In this document: piece by piece, positions 20,656-31,354 of the stretch
How positions within the stretch are numbered: the stretch's first letter is position 1
Layout of the letters: each line of letters begins with the position of its first letter
Source of the DNA: Botryococcus braunii
Lineage: Eukaryota > Chlorophyta > Trebouxiophyceae
Direction of reading: 5' to 3'
Assembly (NCBI GenBank): GCA_002005505.1
Contig: KV908677.1
Coordinates: 1 to 64,000 of the forward strand
Length of the DNA stretch: 64,000 bases
Position numbers and translations under genes: made by a program
Notes under the pieces: model-generated
Seen by the model: only the letters and a program-made list of their open reading frames with translations
Database searches by the model: none
Told to the model about the DNA's origin: nothing

Positions 20656-21055
20656 TGTACAATTCTGGGCGTAATGTTCCCTGTATGTCCCGGCACGAAG
20701 GGTGTTAAGCTCGGTCGGGTCTCTTGCTGTGTGTAGGAGAGCAAGCAGAGCCCGACTATATGTTGACACTTGTGGCAACTGATCAGAGATAAGCACCCGG
20801 AGTGCTCTTTCAGTCCCAAACAAGTACCGAGCCCTTCATGCATGCTGCCTATATCCTTTCTCGCAAGAACGCGTCAGATTGCATTACTCTCTTTCTCCGA
20901 AATGGAATCAGTCCAGATCAATTATGGCAGAACTCTAGAGTTCTGCCATCCCTTACTCAACCTCTAAGATTGTTCACAGTGATTGCTTTAGAGAAGCCTG
21001 GCCACTATTACTCTTCTGAGGGAAAGTCACGAATTGTTCTTTCACTATTATAACA
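20656..21055 (-). repeat. Copia A2 5' LTR
   Basis: 400 bp, flanked on the right by GTTTG (21056-21060), the second copy of the A2 target duplication, after which the A1 integrase sequence resumes (CCAATACAAAATTAGG). About five substitutions from the 3' LTR at 7506. Confidence 0.93.
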
Positions 21056-22980
21056 GTTTGCCAATACAAAATTAGGTCTCTGACAACAGCTCCAATTACA
21101 TCTTTTGACTTCACTGGCAGCACTGCCTTCCACCCAGATGCCTCATCAGTCACAGTTACCCAAAAGCGTTCCCCAGTAATGGCTGCTGGTGATATGGGAC
21201 CCACAGTGTCAATGTGGATTCTGTCAAGGGGTTTCTCAGCAGGTCTAGAGCTTTCACCAAATGACGGACGTGCATGCTTCCCCTCAATGCATGCTTCACA
21301 GTACTTAGGACACTTTTCACAAGGGGACATTAAGGTGTCTAGACCAGTAACCAGTTGCTCACTGCTCAGGCCTTTCATCCATGGGTCTCCTGGGTGTCCC
21401 AATCTGCTGTGCCACAGAAAACGTTTGGCACAGTCATGGCTTTGACCTTTGGAGCATTTCTTCTTCAGGGCAGCTGTCACTGAATAAGGAACCTTCACTG
21501 GTGCTACTGGGAGGCAGTTGTGAATATAATAGAGGCCATTCTCTGGTTTCACAGGCATCTGCCAACCACTCGGTCCTGAGACAGCAGTGAATGCTCCCAG
21601 TCTATCTGTACTGAACCGGATTCCATCACGCAGAGCAGCAGATACTGATAGAATATTGGTGGTGGCTGAGGGAACACACTGGACATGATGCAGCCACACT
21701 GGAATATGCTGAGAGGACATGAGACACACTGACCCAGTAGCAACAATACCCCCAGTGGCATCAGATGTAGCAAGCAGCAGTGGAATAGGGTGGTCATGTA
21801 CTGTAGGGGCATGCAGCAGGGAAAGGTTGTTCACAAGATGTACAGACGCTCCACTGTCCACAAGCCACGACTGTTTGGACTGTTGGTGTTTACTGCCATC
21901 CAGCACATTATAAGATACCACGTATGGCATACCTTCTGAGGGAGGAGAAGGTGGGCCTGGAGGAGGGTGCAGCAGTGGGAACGCTCCAGTGCCTGGGAAT
22001 GCATGCTGCACGCTTGGAGGTGGCTGGGGTGCACCAGGAAACTGTCCTTGGGGCCACATGGCAGCAAGTTGCTGTACAGCTGCCACCACATTGCGTTGTG
22101 TCTCTGCATCCCTTTGACGTTTGCGGCAGTCTCTCCAGAAATGGCCTTTCCTGTGGCAGTACTTGCACGTGCCCCTCACTTCTCCCCTTGATTCTGTGTC
22201 TGCTGGCTGTCTGGAGGGATTGGCCCCGCTAGTGGAAGGGGCTGGAGCAGTCTCTAGTTGAGCAGGCATTGCTTTCATCACCATGGCAGGCTGTTCTCCA
22301 TCATCGTTGTAGCCAGAAGCCTCTGCAGTGGTGGAAATGAGAGCTGCCAGTTCATCCAGGGGTTAAGCTACTGCAGTGGGTAACAGCCCGGGAGGATTAG
22401 CTGCTGCTGGCAGTCCCTGCACTATCTGAGTGGCCACATGACCATCCAAGAGGTCATGGCCGTTGCGTTTCAAGCAGCCTTTGAGATTTATCATTCTAGA
22501 CACATACTGAGAGATCGTTTCTCCACGTCTCATCCCTCTTGACATTTCCTTCAGCCAGTCTGCACTGGCTTGAGTGTTGTAACCACCAACAAATTTCTTG
22601 CAAATGAACAGATATGCATCATATGCTGACGGCTTACTTGACACTGCTCCTAACCATTCCTCTGGAACTGACTCATACAGCAGAAGCATTGCAGCCGCAT
22701 TATGGATAGTCCCAGGCATGGCTGACTGAATGGCAGGAAAAGAACCCTTAGCACTATTGGCAGCAGTAAAGGCATTGTCCCATACCACAAAATTTGTGCC
22801 ATGACGATCCAGTTTAATATGCACTTTGACTTGGGTGGCTATGACCTTGGGAAGTACATCTCCCTCGCCCTTTGATGTGCTGGGTGTACACGGCTGTCGT
22901 GTGGGAGACGATGTAGACGCCTCCTCTGTTGTGGGCTCCTCCTCTGATGGCTCCCTTGATTTAGATCTCTTTCTCGCCAT
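21056..22980 (-). pseudogene. gag-pol: Copia A1 gag-protease-integrase N-part
   Basis: ATG at 22980 opens Gag. A TAA at 22363-22365 (TAC to TAA, codon 206) stops it, and the same frame then continues to the A2 junction at 21056. Zinc knuckle CKYCHRKGHFWRDC, protease WLVDSGASVHLV, pre-integrase LWHSRLGHPG and CPKYCEAC, and the first integrase Asp (HIDTVGP) are all present. The coding continues at 7505 on the other side of A2. A premature stop and an insertion inactivate it. Confidence 0.92.
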
Positions 22981-22996
22981 GTAGCTCGAATGTCAC

Positions 22997-23521
22997 TCAA
23001 TCTGCGTTAGGTTCTGAACGCTGCGAGTCCCCGTCTTCGTCTCCGTTATCTGTGTCCGTGCACCACTCCTCTGGGCTGAATCCTTTTCTGCTGCCCAGAA
23101 GGGAAAGTAGGAAGTCCTCGTCAAGAGTGGCGAGAGCACACTCCACTGCTGTGTAGGCTGCCCTTTCTTCCCAATACTCGGGTTTGCTGGGTCCTCCGAT
23201 CTGTTGTAGATGCCGCTCAAATAATGCTCGCGTGACGAAGCCTGGATCCGCGTTGATGAATGAACACTCCCACGCAGTTACTTTGTAGGCTGGGTAAGCA
23301 GAGAATCGTCGTCTGAACCACTGAGGCTGTTCGACTTTGCCCAGTCCGTACGCACGGCTGACAAAATCCTTCACTAGAAATGCTCGTTCTTCTGGTGTTC
23401 TCGGTCCCGTATCTCCTCCAGCTCGCCTCAGGCTATCATATGTAGGTGGTGAAGGAGGTGGGGGAATAAAAGGTCTTTTACCGCCGGCCGACATCCTTCC
23501 GCTCTGCTTCGTTCGTCCCAT
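22997..23521 (-). CDS. orf0 of copia A1
   Basis: 174 residues, intact, differing from the A2 orf0 at only a few residues (for example STGG to SAGG near residue 11, and a final PNED to PNAD). It keeps the ERAFLVKDF, YPAYK and PGFVTR core. It ends 16 bases before the gag ATG. The ORF is still open although A1 gag has a nonsense codon and A1 pol is split. Confidence 0.85.
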   Translation of the reverse strand: MGRTKQSGRMSAGGKRPFIPPPPSPPTYDSLRRAGGDTGPRTPEERAFLVKDFVSRAYGLGKVEQPQWFRRRFSAYPAYKVTAWECSFINADPGFVTRALFERHLQQIGGPSKPEYWEERAAYTAVECALATLDEDFLLSLLGSRKGFSPEEWCTDTDNGDEDGDSQRSEPNAD

Positions 23522-23565
23522 CGTAGGCTCGGAACATACTTTCAGTTGCCCAGCTCAAGAGTTGG

Positions 23566-23578
23566 TGGGCCCATAACC
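23566..23578 (-). promoter_or_regulatory. Copia A1 primer binding site
   Basis: GGTTATGGGCCCA on the minus strand next to the 5' LTR, same as A2. Confidence 0.88.
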
Positions 23579-23978
23579 TGTACAATTCTGGGCGTAATGT
23601 TCCCTGTATGTCCCGGCACGAAGGGTGTTGAGCTCGGTTGGGTCTCTTGCTGTGTGTAGGAGAGCAAGCAGAGCCCGACTATGTGTTGATACTTGTGGCA
23701 ACTGATCAGAGATAAGCACCCGGAGTGCTCTGTCAGTCCCAAACAAGTACCGAGCCCTTCATGCCTGTTGCCTATATCCTTTCTCGCAAGAACGCGTCAG
23801 ATTGCATTACTCTCTTTCTCCGAAATGGAATCAGTCCAGATCAATTATGGCAGAACTCTAGAGTTCTGCCATCCCTTACTCAACCTCTAAGATTGTTCAC
23901 AGTGATTGCTTTAGAGAAGCCTGGCCACTATTACTCTTCTGAGGGAAAGTCACTAAATGTTCTTTCACTATTATAACA
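23579..23978 (-). repeat. Copia A1 5' LTR
   Basis: 400 bp, more diverged than the other A LTRs (about nine substitutions from 3756-4155). Followed by GAAAC, where gypsy C gag coding resumes. Confidence 0.92.
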
Positions 23979-24501
23979 GAAACCCTTCACAGACCTGGAT
24001 GACTTGTGCTCCTTTGTGGTCAAGTATGAAGGTGGTTTCAAGAGTGCCCATGGGGATGCACAGGGAGGTCCCCCCAAGAGGAGGACACTATCAAACTTCC
24101 ACACCAATCTTGGTGCAGCTCATATCCCAGAGGAAGTTCAAGGGTCACCACCCTTCTGGGGAGCTGTTGGAGGACCCCCTGATGCACCAGGGAAGGGAAA
24201 ATTGGACTCTCGGAAGGTCATCCCCACTAATAGGGAGTGTTACTTTTGCAAACAGTTGGGCCATGAAGCATGGCAATGTCAGTTGAAAAGGGAGTGGTTG
24301 GCTGCTAAAGCTAAAGCGGGAAGGTTCCAACCACCAGTTTTTCAACCGGGTTACTTTCCCTCTGCACCACAGCCCCCACCAGTGGTGGCACCAGTGCAAG
24401 GAGGGCTTCCACCACCTCAAGGAGGGCAAGGTAATTGGCAAGGGAAAGGAAAGGGAAGAGGGAAGTGGAAGGGGAAAGGGAAGGGGAAACCCAAAACTTG
24501 A
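23979..24501 (+). pseudogene. gag: Gypsy C Gag C-terminal part
   Basis: Open in frame from the A1 junction (KPFTDLDDLCSF) for about 170 residues. One zinc knuckle, CYFCKQLGHEAWQC, then a Pro/Gln-rich stretch and a Gly/Lys tail (GKGKGRGKWKGKGKGK) suited to RNA binding. It ends at TGA 24499-24501. The protease-pol frame that follows is the same frame, only nine bases further on, so gag and pol are separated by a stop codon rather than a frame change. Confidence 0.88.
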
Positions 24502-24513
24502 CTCGCAAGGGTC

Positions 24514-25300
24514 ATGGATCCCCATTGTTTGGCCCATTTGTCTTCACTCTCTGAACCCTTTGAGTTGGTAGTACCTAAAAAAAATTGTGCAGAGGCTTGC
24601 TTGCATGATTTCTTTGCAAAGAGAAAACATGATCCCAGCCTTGGTGCCTGCTTTGTTATTAGTCAAAAAGTCTGGAAAAGCAGGAGGTTTTTCTTAGAGT
24701 ACAGGACAAAGGCCAAACTAAAAGTTCTTGCTCGGGGATGTAGGGGAGAACAATTTATGTTCTCGGGCAAGGCGGGAATATTTCTTTTTTCATTTGTGCT
24801 TGCATGTGTCATGCCACAACCATCTTGTAATGTAGGGCATGTGGGAAATCTCTCACCACTCAACCTGACTATTGCCGTGACTGTTCGAGGCATGGAGTTT
24901 CGTGCACTCATGGACACTGGGGCTACCCATTCCTTTGTCCAAGGCAAAGTACTACAAGGGCTTAGGTATCACAAGGAAGCAACAACAGTAGTCCTTGCAG
25001 ATGGGTCATTGTCTGAAACCAAGGGGAAGGTTGACCTTAGTGTTAGGTTCACCCCTTCGGTAGTCACCCGCCATACTTTCTTTGTATGTGATTCTATCAT
25101 GGAGGGAGTGGATCTCATTTTGGGTCAAGACTGGATGTCTCCCAGGGAAGCCACAGTCAGTGTTGGGGTTGGGAAAGCACAAATAAAACATCAAGGGAAG
25201 TGGGTAACGTTGGACCCTCACAGGAAAGTCTTACCCTGCACGTTGCAATGGGGTATGAACATAGTGAGGAAGGGGAAGAACAAAGTAGATCAATGGAAAC
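24514..25300 (+). pseudogene. pol: Gypsy C Pol, protease region
   Basis: Starts at ATG 24514. Protease active site MDTGATHSF is near residue 131, with DLILGQDWM about 75 residues downstream. It is similar in layout to the gypsy 1 protease region (VDTGATHSF, DLILGEDFL). The frame is open to the copia G insertion at 25301 (TSD GAAAC 25296-25300) and resumes at 32061. Confidence 0.88.
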
Positions 25301-25669
25301 TGTAAAAGGTTATGGGCAGTGGCGTATCCTGTAAGCAAGCAGACAGGTCGTAAGTTCGTGCCTCTCCAGCTACAGTCCTTGACGACTGTCTGCTCTTTAG
25401 ACACATGCAACTGCATGAACAAGACTGGCATCCTTATGTGCCCAGTATTTTTCCAAACCAGCTGCTCGACTATGCGGTGATCGCAGCTTTAATAGTCCTT
25501 TCACACTAACGCGTAATCTAAATCAGATTGTACCTTATGTTCGAAATAGACCTCATCCGAACGGGTCTTGAGGTACCTTATGTGGATAGTGGACCCGTAT
25601 CCTAATAATGTACATTTGAAGATCACCTAAAGCACAAGGCATTCTATAATGTATGATCACAACTCAACA
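25301..25669 (-). repeat. Copia G1 3' LTR
   Basis: 369 bp. On the minus strand it begins TGTTGAGTTGTG and ends CCATAACCTTTTACA. Its plus-strand right neighbour CTTCCCCTTGCC is the minus-strand PPT. Confidence 0.9.
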
Positions 25670-25757
25670 CTTCCCCTTGCCTGCATGCTTTATGTGTATC
25701 TTCTCAAACCTAGTGAATCACGATGACCAACAAACACGGGCTTAGCAAGTGGCTTGG
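25670..25757 (-). pseudogene. Copia G1 RNase H tail and polypurine tract
   Basis: Minus-strand reading gives KPLAKPVFVGHRDSLGL and a stop shortly after, matching the conserved C-terminus of copia RNase H in A and B (KPL.RQV....LGLAKFL). The purine tract AAGGGGAAG precedes the LTR. Cut on its right by the G2 LTR. Confidence 0.8.
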
Positions 25758-26126
25758 TGTTGAGTTGTGAACATACATTATAGAATGCCTTGTGCTTTAG
25801 GTGATCTTCAAATGTACATTATTAGGATACGGGTCCACTATCCACATAAGGTACCTCAAGACACGTTCGGATGAGGTCTATTTCGAACATAAGGTACAAT
25901 CTGATTTAGATTACGCGTTAGTGTGAAAGGACTATTAAAGCTGCGATCACCGCATAGTCGAGCAACTGGTTTGGAAAGATAGTGGGCACATAAGGATGCC
26001 AGTCTTGTTCATGCAGTTGCATGTGTCTAAAGAGCAGACAGTCGTCAAGGACTGTAGCTGGAGAGGCACGAACTTACGACCTGTCTGCTTGCTTACAGGA
26101 TACGCCACTGCCCATAACCTATTACA
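25758..26126 (+). repeat. Copia G2 5' LTR
   Basis: 369 bp, TGTTGAGTTGTGAAC to CCATAACCTATTACA, in the opposite orientation to the neighbouring G1 LTR. No matching right-hand LTR exists because the 3' part of G2 is gone. Confidence 0.9.
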
Positions 26127-26539
26127 GGTTATGGGCCCACGCCCTTCCAGCTGAGCCAAGGGCAGACAGGAGTGCATGGCATCATCGGATGCATCTGTAC
26201 TGGGTTTTCCACGGACTCGCCTGACGGCAAGAAGAAGTAAAAAAGGAACAACTGGATATTCACTCAGAAGGCCTACCGACAGAGTCTTCAATATCTTGGG
26301 AAGTTTTTTTTCCGTGAAATGACCTGAGATTATCACCCGTCGTCGTTGTCGTGAGACCGTCAGTAGGTCCGGGTGGTCAGGCAATTGAATTGCTGAAGAA
26401 TATTTTGCATATCTTGCATATTAAGGGTACATGCTAGACCTCGAAAGGGTGGAATACTTGAAAGTGCTGTGGTGTACGCCGGAAGGGTATACTTAAACCA
26501 GCTGTGTCAGGCTGAACGCTGTGAGAGCAAGTGAAGTGT
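26127..26539 (+). other. Copia G2 leader with half-tRNA primer site
   Basis: GGTTATGGGCCCA (26127-26139) is the PBS. The remaining roughly 400 bases correspond in position to orf0 of A and B but hold no intact ORF. Short pieces (a DRVF..FFFRE stretch and a FAYLAY stretch, in different frames) weakly recall the orf0 core, so a decayed orf0 is possible but not shown. Confidence 0.7.
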
Positions 26540-27579
26540 ATGACCAGACCTCAAACTCGTTCCCAAAGCAAGGTTTCTGAAAGTAATCCCAGCAGTACAG
26601 AGACTATGGCAACACCAGCAGGAGGCATCACGGCCTCCTCAGGAGCTGGACAGTCAGGACAGACCACTGGAGGCACTGCAGCCAGCTCGTATGCATACAC
26701 GATGAACTCCTCCAATCCCAAGATGTCTACGCAGCTGAAGGCTGATCGCACTAATTTCAGGGCCTGGCGTGAAGAGCTGGAGTCCTGCGCAATGCAAAAA
26801 GGAGCAATGGGAGCGTTGGAGACAGCTATGCCTAAGACCGCAGAGAACGCAGCAGTAAAACATTTCATTTTGTAGTCTGTCCCGTCCATGTGGCACGACG
26901 AAGTCAAATAGCGGGGGAGCGCTTTTGACTTCATTCAGTGGATGGCAGACCGCTGCACTGGAGGGAAGGACAGGGAAATCAACGAGAAGTGGATCAAGGG
27001 GCTCAAACAAGGCATGGTAAAGGGAGAGACAGTGCAAGAATGGTGCCACCGAGTCATCAGTATTGCCGCCTCCCTGGAGGCCAATAACCATCAGCTGAGC
27101 GACCACCAGATCTGCAGGTATATGTATAAGGGGCTACCTGCAGTCTTGCGGAACGACGCTTGGGCAATTACCTCCGCCAAGTCAGACCCCTACAACATGC
27201 TGGAGACGATCCTCACTGCCATTGAGAACTTGGAGTACCAGGATATCCCGCTGGCAGAGTAAGTGCAAGTCACAGCATCAGCTGCAGCAGTTATGGCAGC
27301 AGCAGCAGCAGCCGTGCCAGCTCAGGGTGGAATCCCTGGGCCTCCCCAAGGCGCTGGAGCTGCACCGGGCGCTGGAGCAGCACCAGGAGTGGAGCTGGAG
27401 CACCTGCTGATGGTCAGGCCCCCTATGGCCCTTCTGCTCACAACGCTGGAGGCAGGGGGCCAGGGTCTGGACGTGGCAGGAGGCCAAAGGAGGAACTGGC
27501 GTGTCGCTTCTGCAACGGGACGGGACATTTCTGGAGGGAGTGCCTGGAACTGAAGAGGCTGCAAGCTCTACGTGGCACA
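26540..27579 (+). pseudogene. gag: Copia G2 Gag, broken
   Basis: ATG 26540 (MTRPQTRSQSK) opens a Gag with an Ala/Ser/Gly-rich N-terminus and a KMSTQLKADRTNFRAWREELE domain start comparable to that of A and B. TAG codons at 26873 and about 26909 and a TAA at about 27260 interrupt one frame; after about 27450 the reading shifts. An Ala/Gly/Pro-rich stretch precedes zinc knuckle CRFCNGTGHFWREC (about 27510-27551). Several independent breaks, so not expressible as one protein. Confidence 0.85.
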
Positions 27580-29642
27580 ATGCAAGCTGCAAGTGCGGGC
27601 CCAGCTGCGTGGTGGGGCACTGGAGCTCCTCAGCAACAAGCCAGCTGGTGGGATGCTGGCCAGTCCAGAGGAGGCCCTCCCGTGTCACCCTCACATGCTC
27701 CTGGATCTGTGTCCACTATCTTCCCCTTCTTCCCAGGCTGGCATCTCCCACCACCACCTCCTCCACGTGCTGGTGAGCCTATGTTCGTTTCGTTGAATGT
27801 GCTTACCCCTACGTCTCATGGGGCTTGCAGTACCTCGTGGCTGATAGATAGTGGTGCATCGGTGCACCTTGTAAATGATCTGTCTTTACTACACAACCCA
27901 GTCATGCATGCCCAACCCCTCCCTCTTCATTTGGCCACTTCTGACGCCAAAGGAGGGATAGTTGCAACTGGGTCTGTGTGTCTGGTCAATGCCAGACAAG
28001 AGGTGTTTTGGCTGCATAATGTGCAGTGTGTGCCCACTGCACACACTAATCTGATTTCTGTCACAGGAGCCATTCAGGATGGAGCATCATTCCTCACTGA
28101 CAGTGCAGGTGGGTACACGACCATGAAAGGCCCAGCAGGCTGGTCTGGTAAGATAGCCAGAGAGCGAGGGCTGTTTTTTTTAGAATGGGTGTGTCCCGTC
28201 AAGAGCCAGCATGATGCGCAGCCACAGTCCAGTCCTCATGTTGCCTCGTATCATGCCAGGAAAGGGCACGTGTGTACAGATCGACTACTCTGGCATGCAA
28301 GGTTGGGGCATCCTGGGGTTAAGAGTATGACAAGGTTGGAAAACGAAGACCTGGTCACTGGGATCAATGTGTCCCTTGCTCCATGCTCAGAGTGTTCTCC
28401 CCAGTGTGAGTCATGTATACAAGGGAAACATTCTCGCCCCCCCTTTCCAGCTTCCTCTAGGCCTGCAGAGAGTGTGTTAGATAGAGTGCATGTGGACACT
28501 GTGGGTCCCATTTCACCAGCTGCAATCACGGGAGAGCGTTTTTGGGTTACTGTGGTGGATGAAAAATTCCACCTGATATCCTCATTGGCAGTGAAGTCGA
28601 AAGAAGCCATTCCCAAGGCCCTCATTGAGCTCTTGAAGTACTGGCAGACATTTCATGAGAAAGTGGTGAAGTGTGTGAGATCTGATAGAGGGACAGAATT
28701 TCTGAATCAGCAGCTCAAAGAATTTTGTGCTCAGCAGGGCACTAAAATGGAGACCTCAGCTCCATCCACGCCTCAGCAAAATGGACTTGCTGAGCGCATG
28801 AATCGGACTCTGAAGGAGCGCACAAGGACCCTGTTGGTGCACGCTGCAGCAGACCCTTCCTTGTGGAAGGAGGCACTGGACTCTGCCACACTGCTGTACA
28901 ACGTGGGCCCCACCACAGGCAGGCCTCTGACCCCTACTGAGATGTTCTATGGGGTAAAGCCTGATGTTGCTTCCTTGCGCACATGGGGCTGTGTGGCGCA
29001 TGTTCACATTCCCCCAGGTCAGCGGTCTGTATTTGGACCAAAGACCATTCCAGGCATGTTCACTGGGTATTGCCCACAGTCCAAGGCCTATAGAGTGTAC
29101 GTAGGCAATGGTGTATGGAAAGAGAGCAGGGATGTTACATTCCTTGAGCATTTGAGAGGAGGGGAGAGAGTGGGTATGTCTAAGGTGCAACCTGGATCCT
29201 CTCAATGGCTCTCAGGAGCGTCCTCGCAGGGCAGGGGAGGCAATTCCAATGTCCCCAGCTCACCAACAGCCATTCCCGTGAATTTTTGGGAAGCAGAGGA
29301 TGACCCAGTGGTGGAGTGCAAGCCCACTGGATCTCCTGCTACCACTGCCAGCTCTCCAGAGGATCATAGCAGGCATAGGAGCTCAGTCGGACCTGTGGCT
29401 GGAGCCCCCAGCAGCCAGGATGGTTCCCCTGCCACTTCAGAGACCTCACAGCAGTCATGGTCAGTGCTGGGCCATCTTCAAAATTTAGCTCGGGGGGGTG
29501 CTGAAGCGCACTCGCAGCTGGACAAACTGCAGAAGATGCAGGAGGGGGTCAGGTTCCAGGGGAAGTCTCAACATAGACTTCCCCCAGGAACCACCCTCAC
29601 AAGGGATCAGCGTTATGAACAGCGCCAGGCTAGGAGGGACTC
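27580..29642 (+). pseudogene. pol: Copia G2 protease-integrase and start of linker
   Basis: Long open stretch of nearly 690 codons. Protease WLIDSGASVHLVNDLSLL lies near the start. The pre-integrase zinc region has LWHARLGHPG and CSPQCESCIQGK. Integrase core residues are D in HVDTVGP, D in SDRGTEF and E in NGLAERMN. The downstream TYR..VYVGNGVWKESRDV-type segment matches A and B. The linker starts after that and is cut at 29643 by a TIR element. RT and RNase H are absent. Confidence 0.92.
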
Positions 29643-30440
29643 ACACCCAATGACATAAGTCTCCGGGGTTTAGCGGTACCCATCGACTTGAAGGCCTGTA
29701 ACTTTGTCCGTACGCAATGAAATTATGAAATGTGACCTCTGATAGGTAGTTCCGGTGATTAATTACCTGATGTCATAGTTTGTGTCCGGCCCATGATTGA
29801 TTTAAGGTACAAATTCGCCGCTGCCGTACAGCCTGTAATCAGCAACGTGGCAACCGAAAGTCGGACCCCTGTGTGTAGGTGAAGCTAACTCCCTGCACAG
29901 AGCTCTAAAAATCATAAAACTTGATGCGTTGGATGTGAATATTCATACACATGAGTTGGGGTTGGTGTGGGAAAAATCGATGATGGTTCCTGGGAGCTAG
30001 AGCGTTTTCCCAAGATTGAAGAATCCGGCGTGAGTTTTTGCCGGATTCAATCCCTTTTATTGCACGCTCCATTGTGCATAGGTGAGAAATAAACTTTAAA
30101 AAAAAAAAAAAAAAGACTGGAGGACATTGAATACTGCTTCCCACTGGGCTGGAAGGCTGGGGTCGGAACCCCCTCGCGGATTGTGAGGAAAATGCAAAGG
30201 TGCGAGCCAGGGCAATACCTTGATAGTGCTGTTTTTTAAAGAGCCATTGTTTTGGGGGTTCATACTCTACGAAGTGCTGTACCTCTAGAAAGATATTGTT
30301 AGCCGTGATTTTTCGTCAGTAGCTTTCTATGCTCACGCACAGCTTGCATGCCAAACTTGGGGCATGCACGCTGTGTATTCTGCTCAAAAACAGCAGCAAA
30401 TTGTAAAGTACCAACCCCGGAGACTTATGTCACGGGGTGT
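29643..30440. mobile_element. Short non-autonomous DNA transposon with TIRs
   Basis: The ends are inverted repeats: ACACCC, two variable bases, then TGACATAAGTCTCCGGGGTT at 29643-29670 and its reverse complement at 30413-30440. The 798-bp interior has no transposase ORF, contains a run of 17 A (30098-30114) and splits the copia G2 linker. No target duplication is clear, so the superfamily is unassigned. Confidence 0.75.
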
Positions 30441-30658
30441 CAGTAGGGGTCCCCATGCATGACCCTGGCTCAGGCCAGGTACTTGTGAGTGAGCCACCCT
30501 TGGTAGGTCTCCCTGATTTGCAGAGGCAGGTTGAGACAGGGGAGGCTATGCTTGGAGAAGATGTTAGCGAGAAGAGTAGTGGGCTAGAAGTGCTGTGGGC
30601 TAGAAGTGCTCCGTCCCTGTTACTGATTGCCACGATGCTGATGTATTGCCAAAATTAG
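30441..30658 (+). pseudogene. Copia G2 integrase-RT linker remnant
   Basis: Plus-strand reading gives a Gly/Pro/Glu/Ser-rich stretch (GSGQVLVSEPPLVGLPDLQ, later GEDVSEKSS) like the linker of A and B. It ends abruptly at 30658, where reversed G1 gag begins. Confidence 0.55.
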
Positions 30659-30941
30659 TCTCCAACGCTCCCATTGCTCCTTTTTGCATTGCGCAGGACT
30701 CCAGCTCTTCACGCCAGGCCCTGAAATTAGTGCGATCAGCCTTCAGCTGCGTAGACATCTTGGGATTGGAGGAGTTCATCGTGTATGCATACGAGCTGGC
30801 TGCAGTGCCTCCAGTGGTCTGTCCTGACTGTCCAGCTCCTGAGGAGGCCGTGATGCCTCCTGCTGGTGTTGCCATAGTCTCTGTACTGCTGGGATTACTT
30901 TCAGAAACCTTGCTTTGGGAACGAGTTTGAGGTCTGGTCAT
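30659..30941 (-). pseudogene. gag: Copia G1 Gag N-terminal fragment
   Basis: Minus-strand ATG at 30941. It is nearly identical to the first roughly 94 codons of G2 gag (MTRPQTRSQSK to GAMGALET) and then ends at the rearrangement junction. Confidence 0.88.
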
Positions 30942-31354
30942 ACACTTCACTTGCTCTCACAGCGTTCAGCCTGACACAGCTGGTTTAAGTATACCCTTCC
31001 GGCGTACACCACAGCACTTTCAAGTATTCCACCCTTTCGAGGTCTAGCATGTACCCTTAATATGCAAGATATGCAAAATATTCTTCAGCAATTCAATTGC
31101 CTGACCACCCGGACCTACTGACGGTCTCACGACAACGACGACGGGTGATAATCTCAGGTCATTTCACGGAAAAAAAACTTCCCGAGATATTGAAGACTCT
31201 GTCGGTAGGCCTTCTGAGTGAATATCCAGTTGTTCCTTTTTTACTTCTTCTTGCCGTCAGGCGAGTCCGTGGAAAACCCAGTACAGATGCATCCGATGAT
31301 GCCATGCACTCCTGTCTGCCCTTGGCTCAGCTGGAAGGGCGTGGGCCCATAACC
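30942..31354 (-). other. Copia G1 leader and primer site
   Basis: Mirror copy of 26127-26539, including the PBS (plus-strand TGGGCCCATAACC at 31342-31354). Nearly identical to the G2 leader; no intact ORF. Confidence 0.85.

Larger units (their letters stand above)
7506..21055 (-). mobile_element. Ty1/copia element A2, full length but split by gypsy 1
   Basis: Both LTRs (7506-7905 and 20656-21055), a 5-bp GTTTG duplication, PBS, orf0, gag-protease-integrase-RT-RNase H in copia order (integrase before RT), and PPT. Removing gypsy 1 and one CCTCC leaves 6668 bp, the same length as A1. It sits inside the integrase coding sequence of A1 in the same orientation. The target base run GTTTG lies within the codons just before TVKCIRSDRG. 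Confidence 0.95.
3756..23978 (-). mobile_element. Ty1/copia element A1, full length but split by A2
   Basis: 3' LTR 3756-4155, pol 3' half to 7505, the A2 insertion, then integrase N-part, protease, gag, orf0, PBS and 5' LTR 23579-23978. Net length is 6668 bp without A2. Its right flank GAAAC (23979-23983) begins gypsy C gag sequence, so A1 entered the gag gene of gypsy C. The matching left target duplication is not visible, because the tandem array lies there and runs off the window. Confidence 0.92.

Noticed and set aside
23979..25300. The same GAAAC flank at A1 (23979) and at copia G1 (25296) as a shared target preference
   Set aside because: Two cases only, and the left A1 duplication is not visible; other copia insertions here use GTTTG and ATTAT.
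26150..26500. orf0 in the copia G leader
   Set aside because: Only short resemblances in different frames with stops; not enough to call.
30098..30114. 17-A run as the tail of a LINE, SINE or processed transcript
   Set aside because: It lies in the middle of a sequence bounded by terminal inverted repeats and has no upstream RT or gene body.
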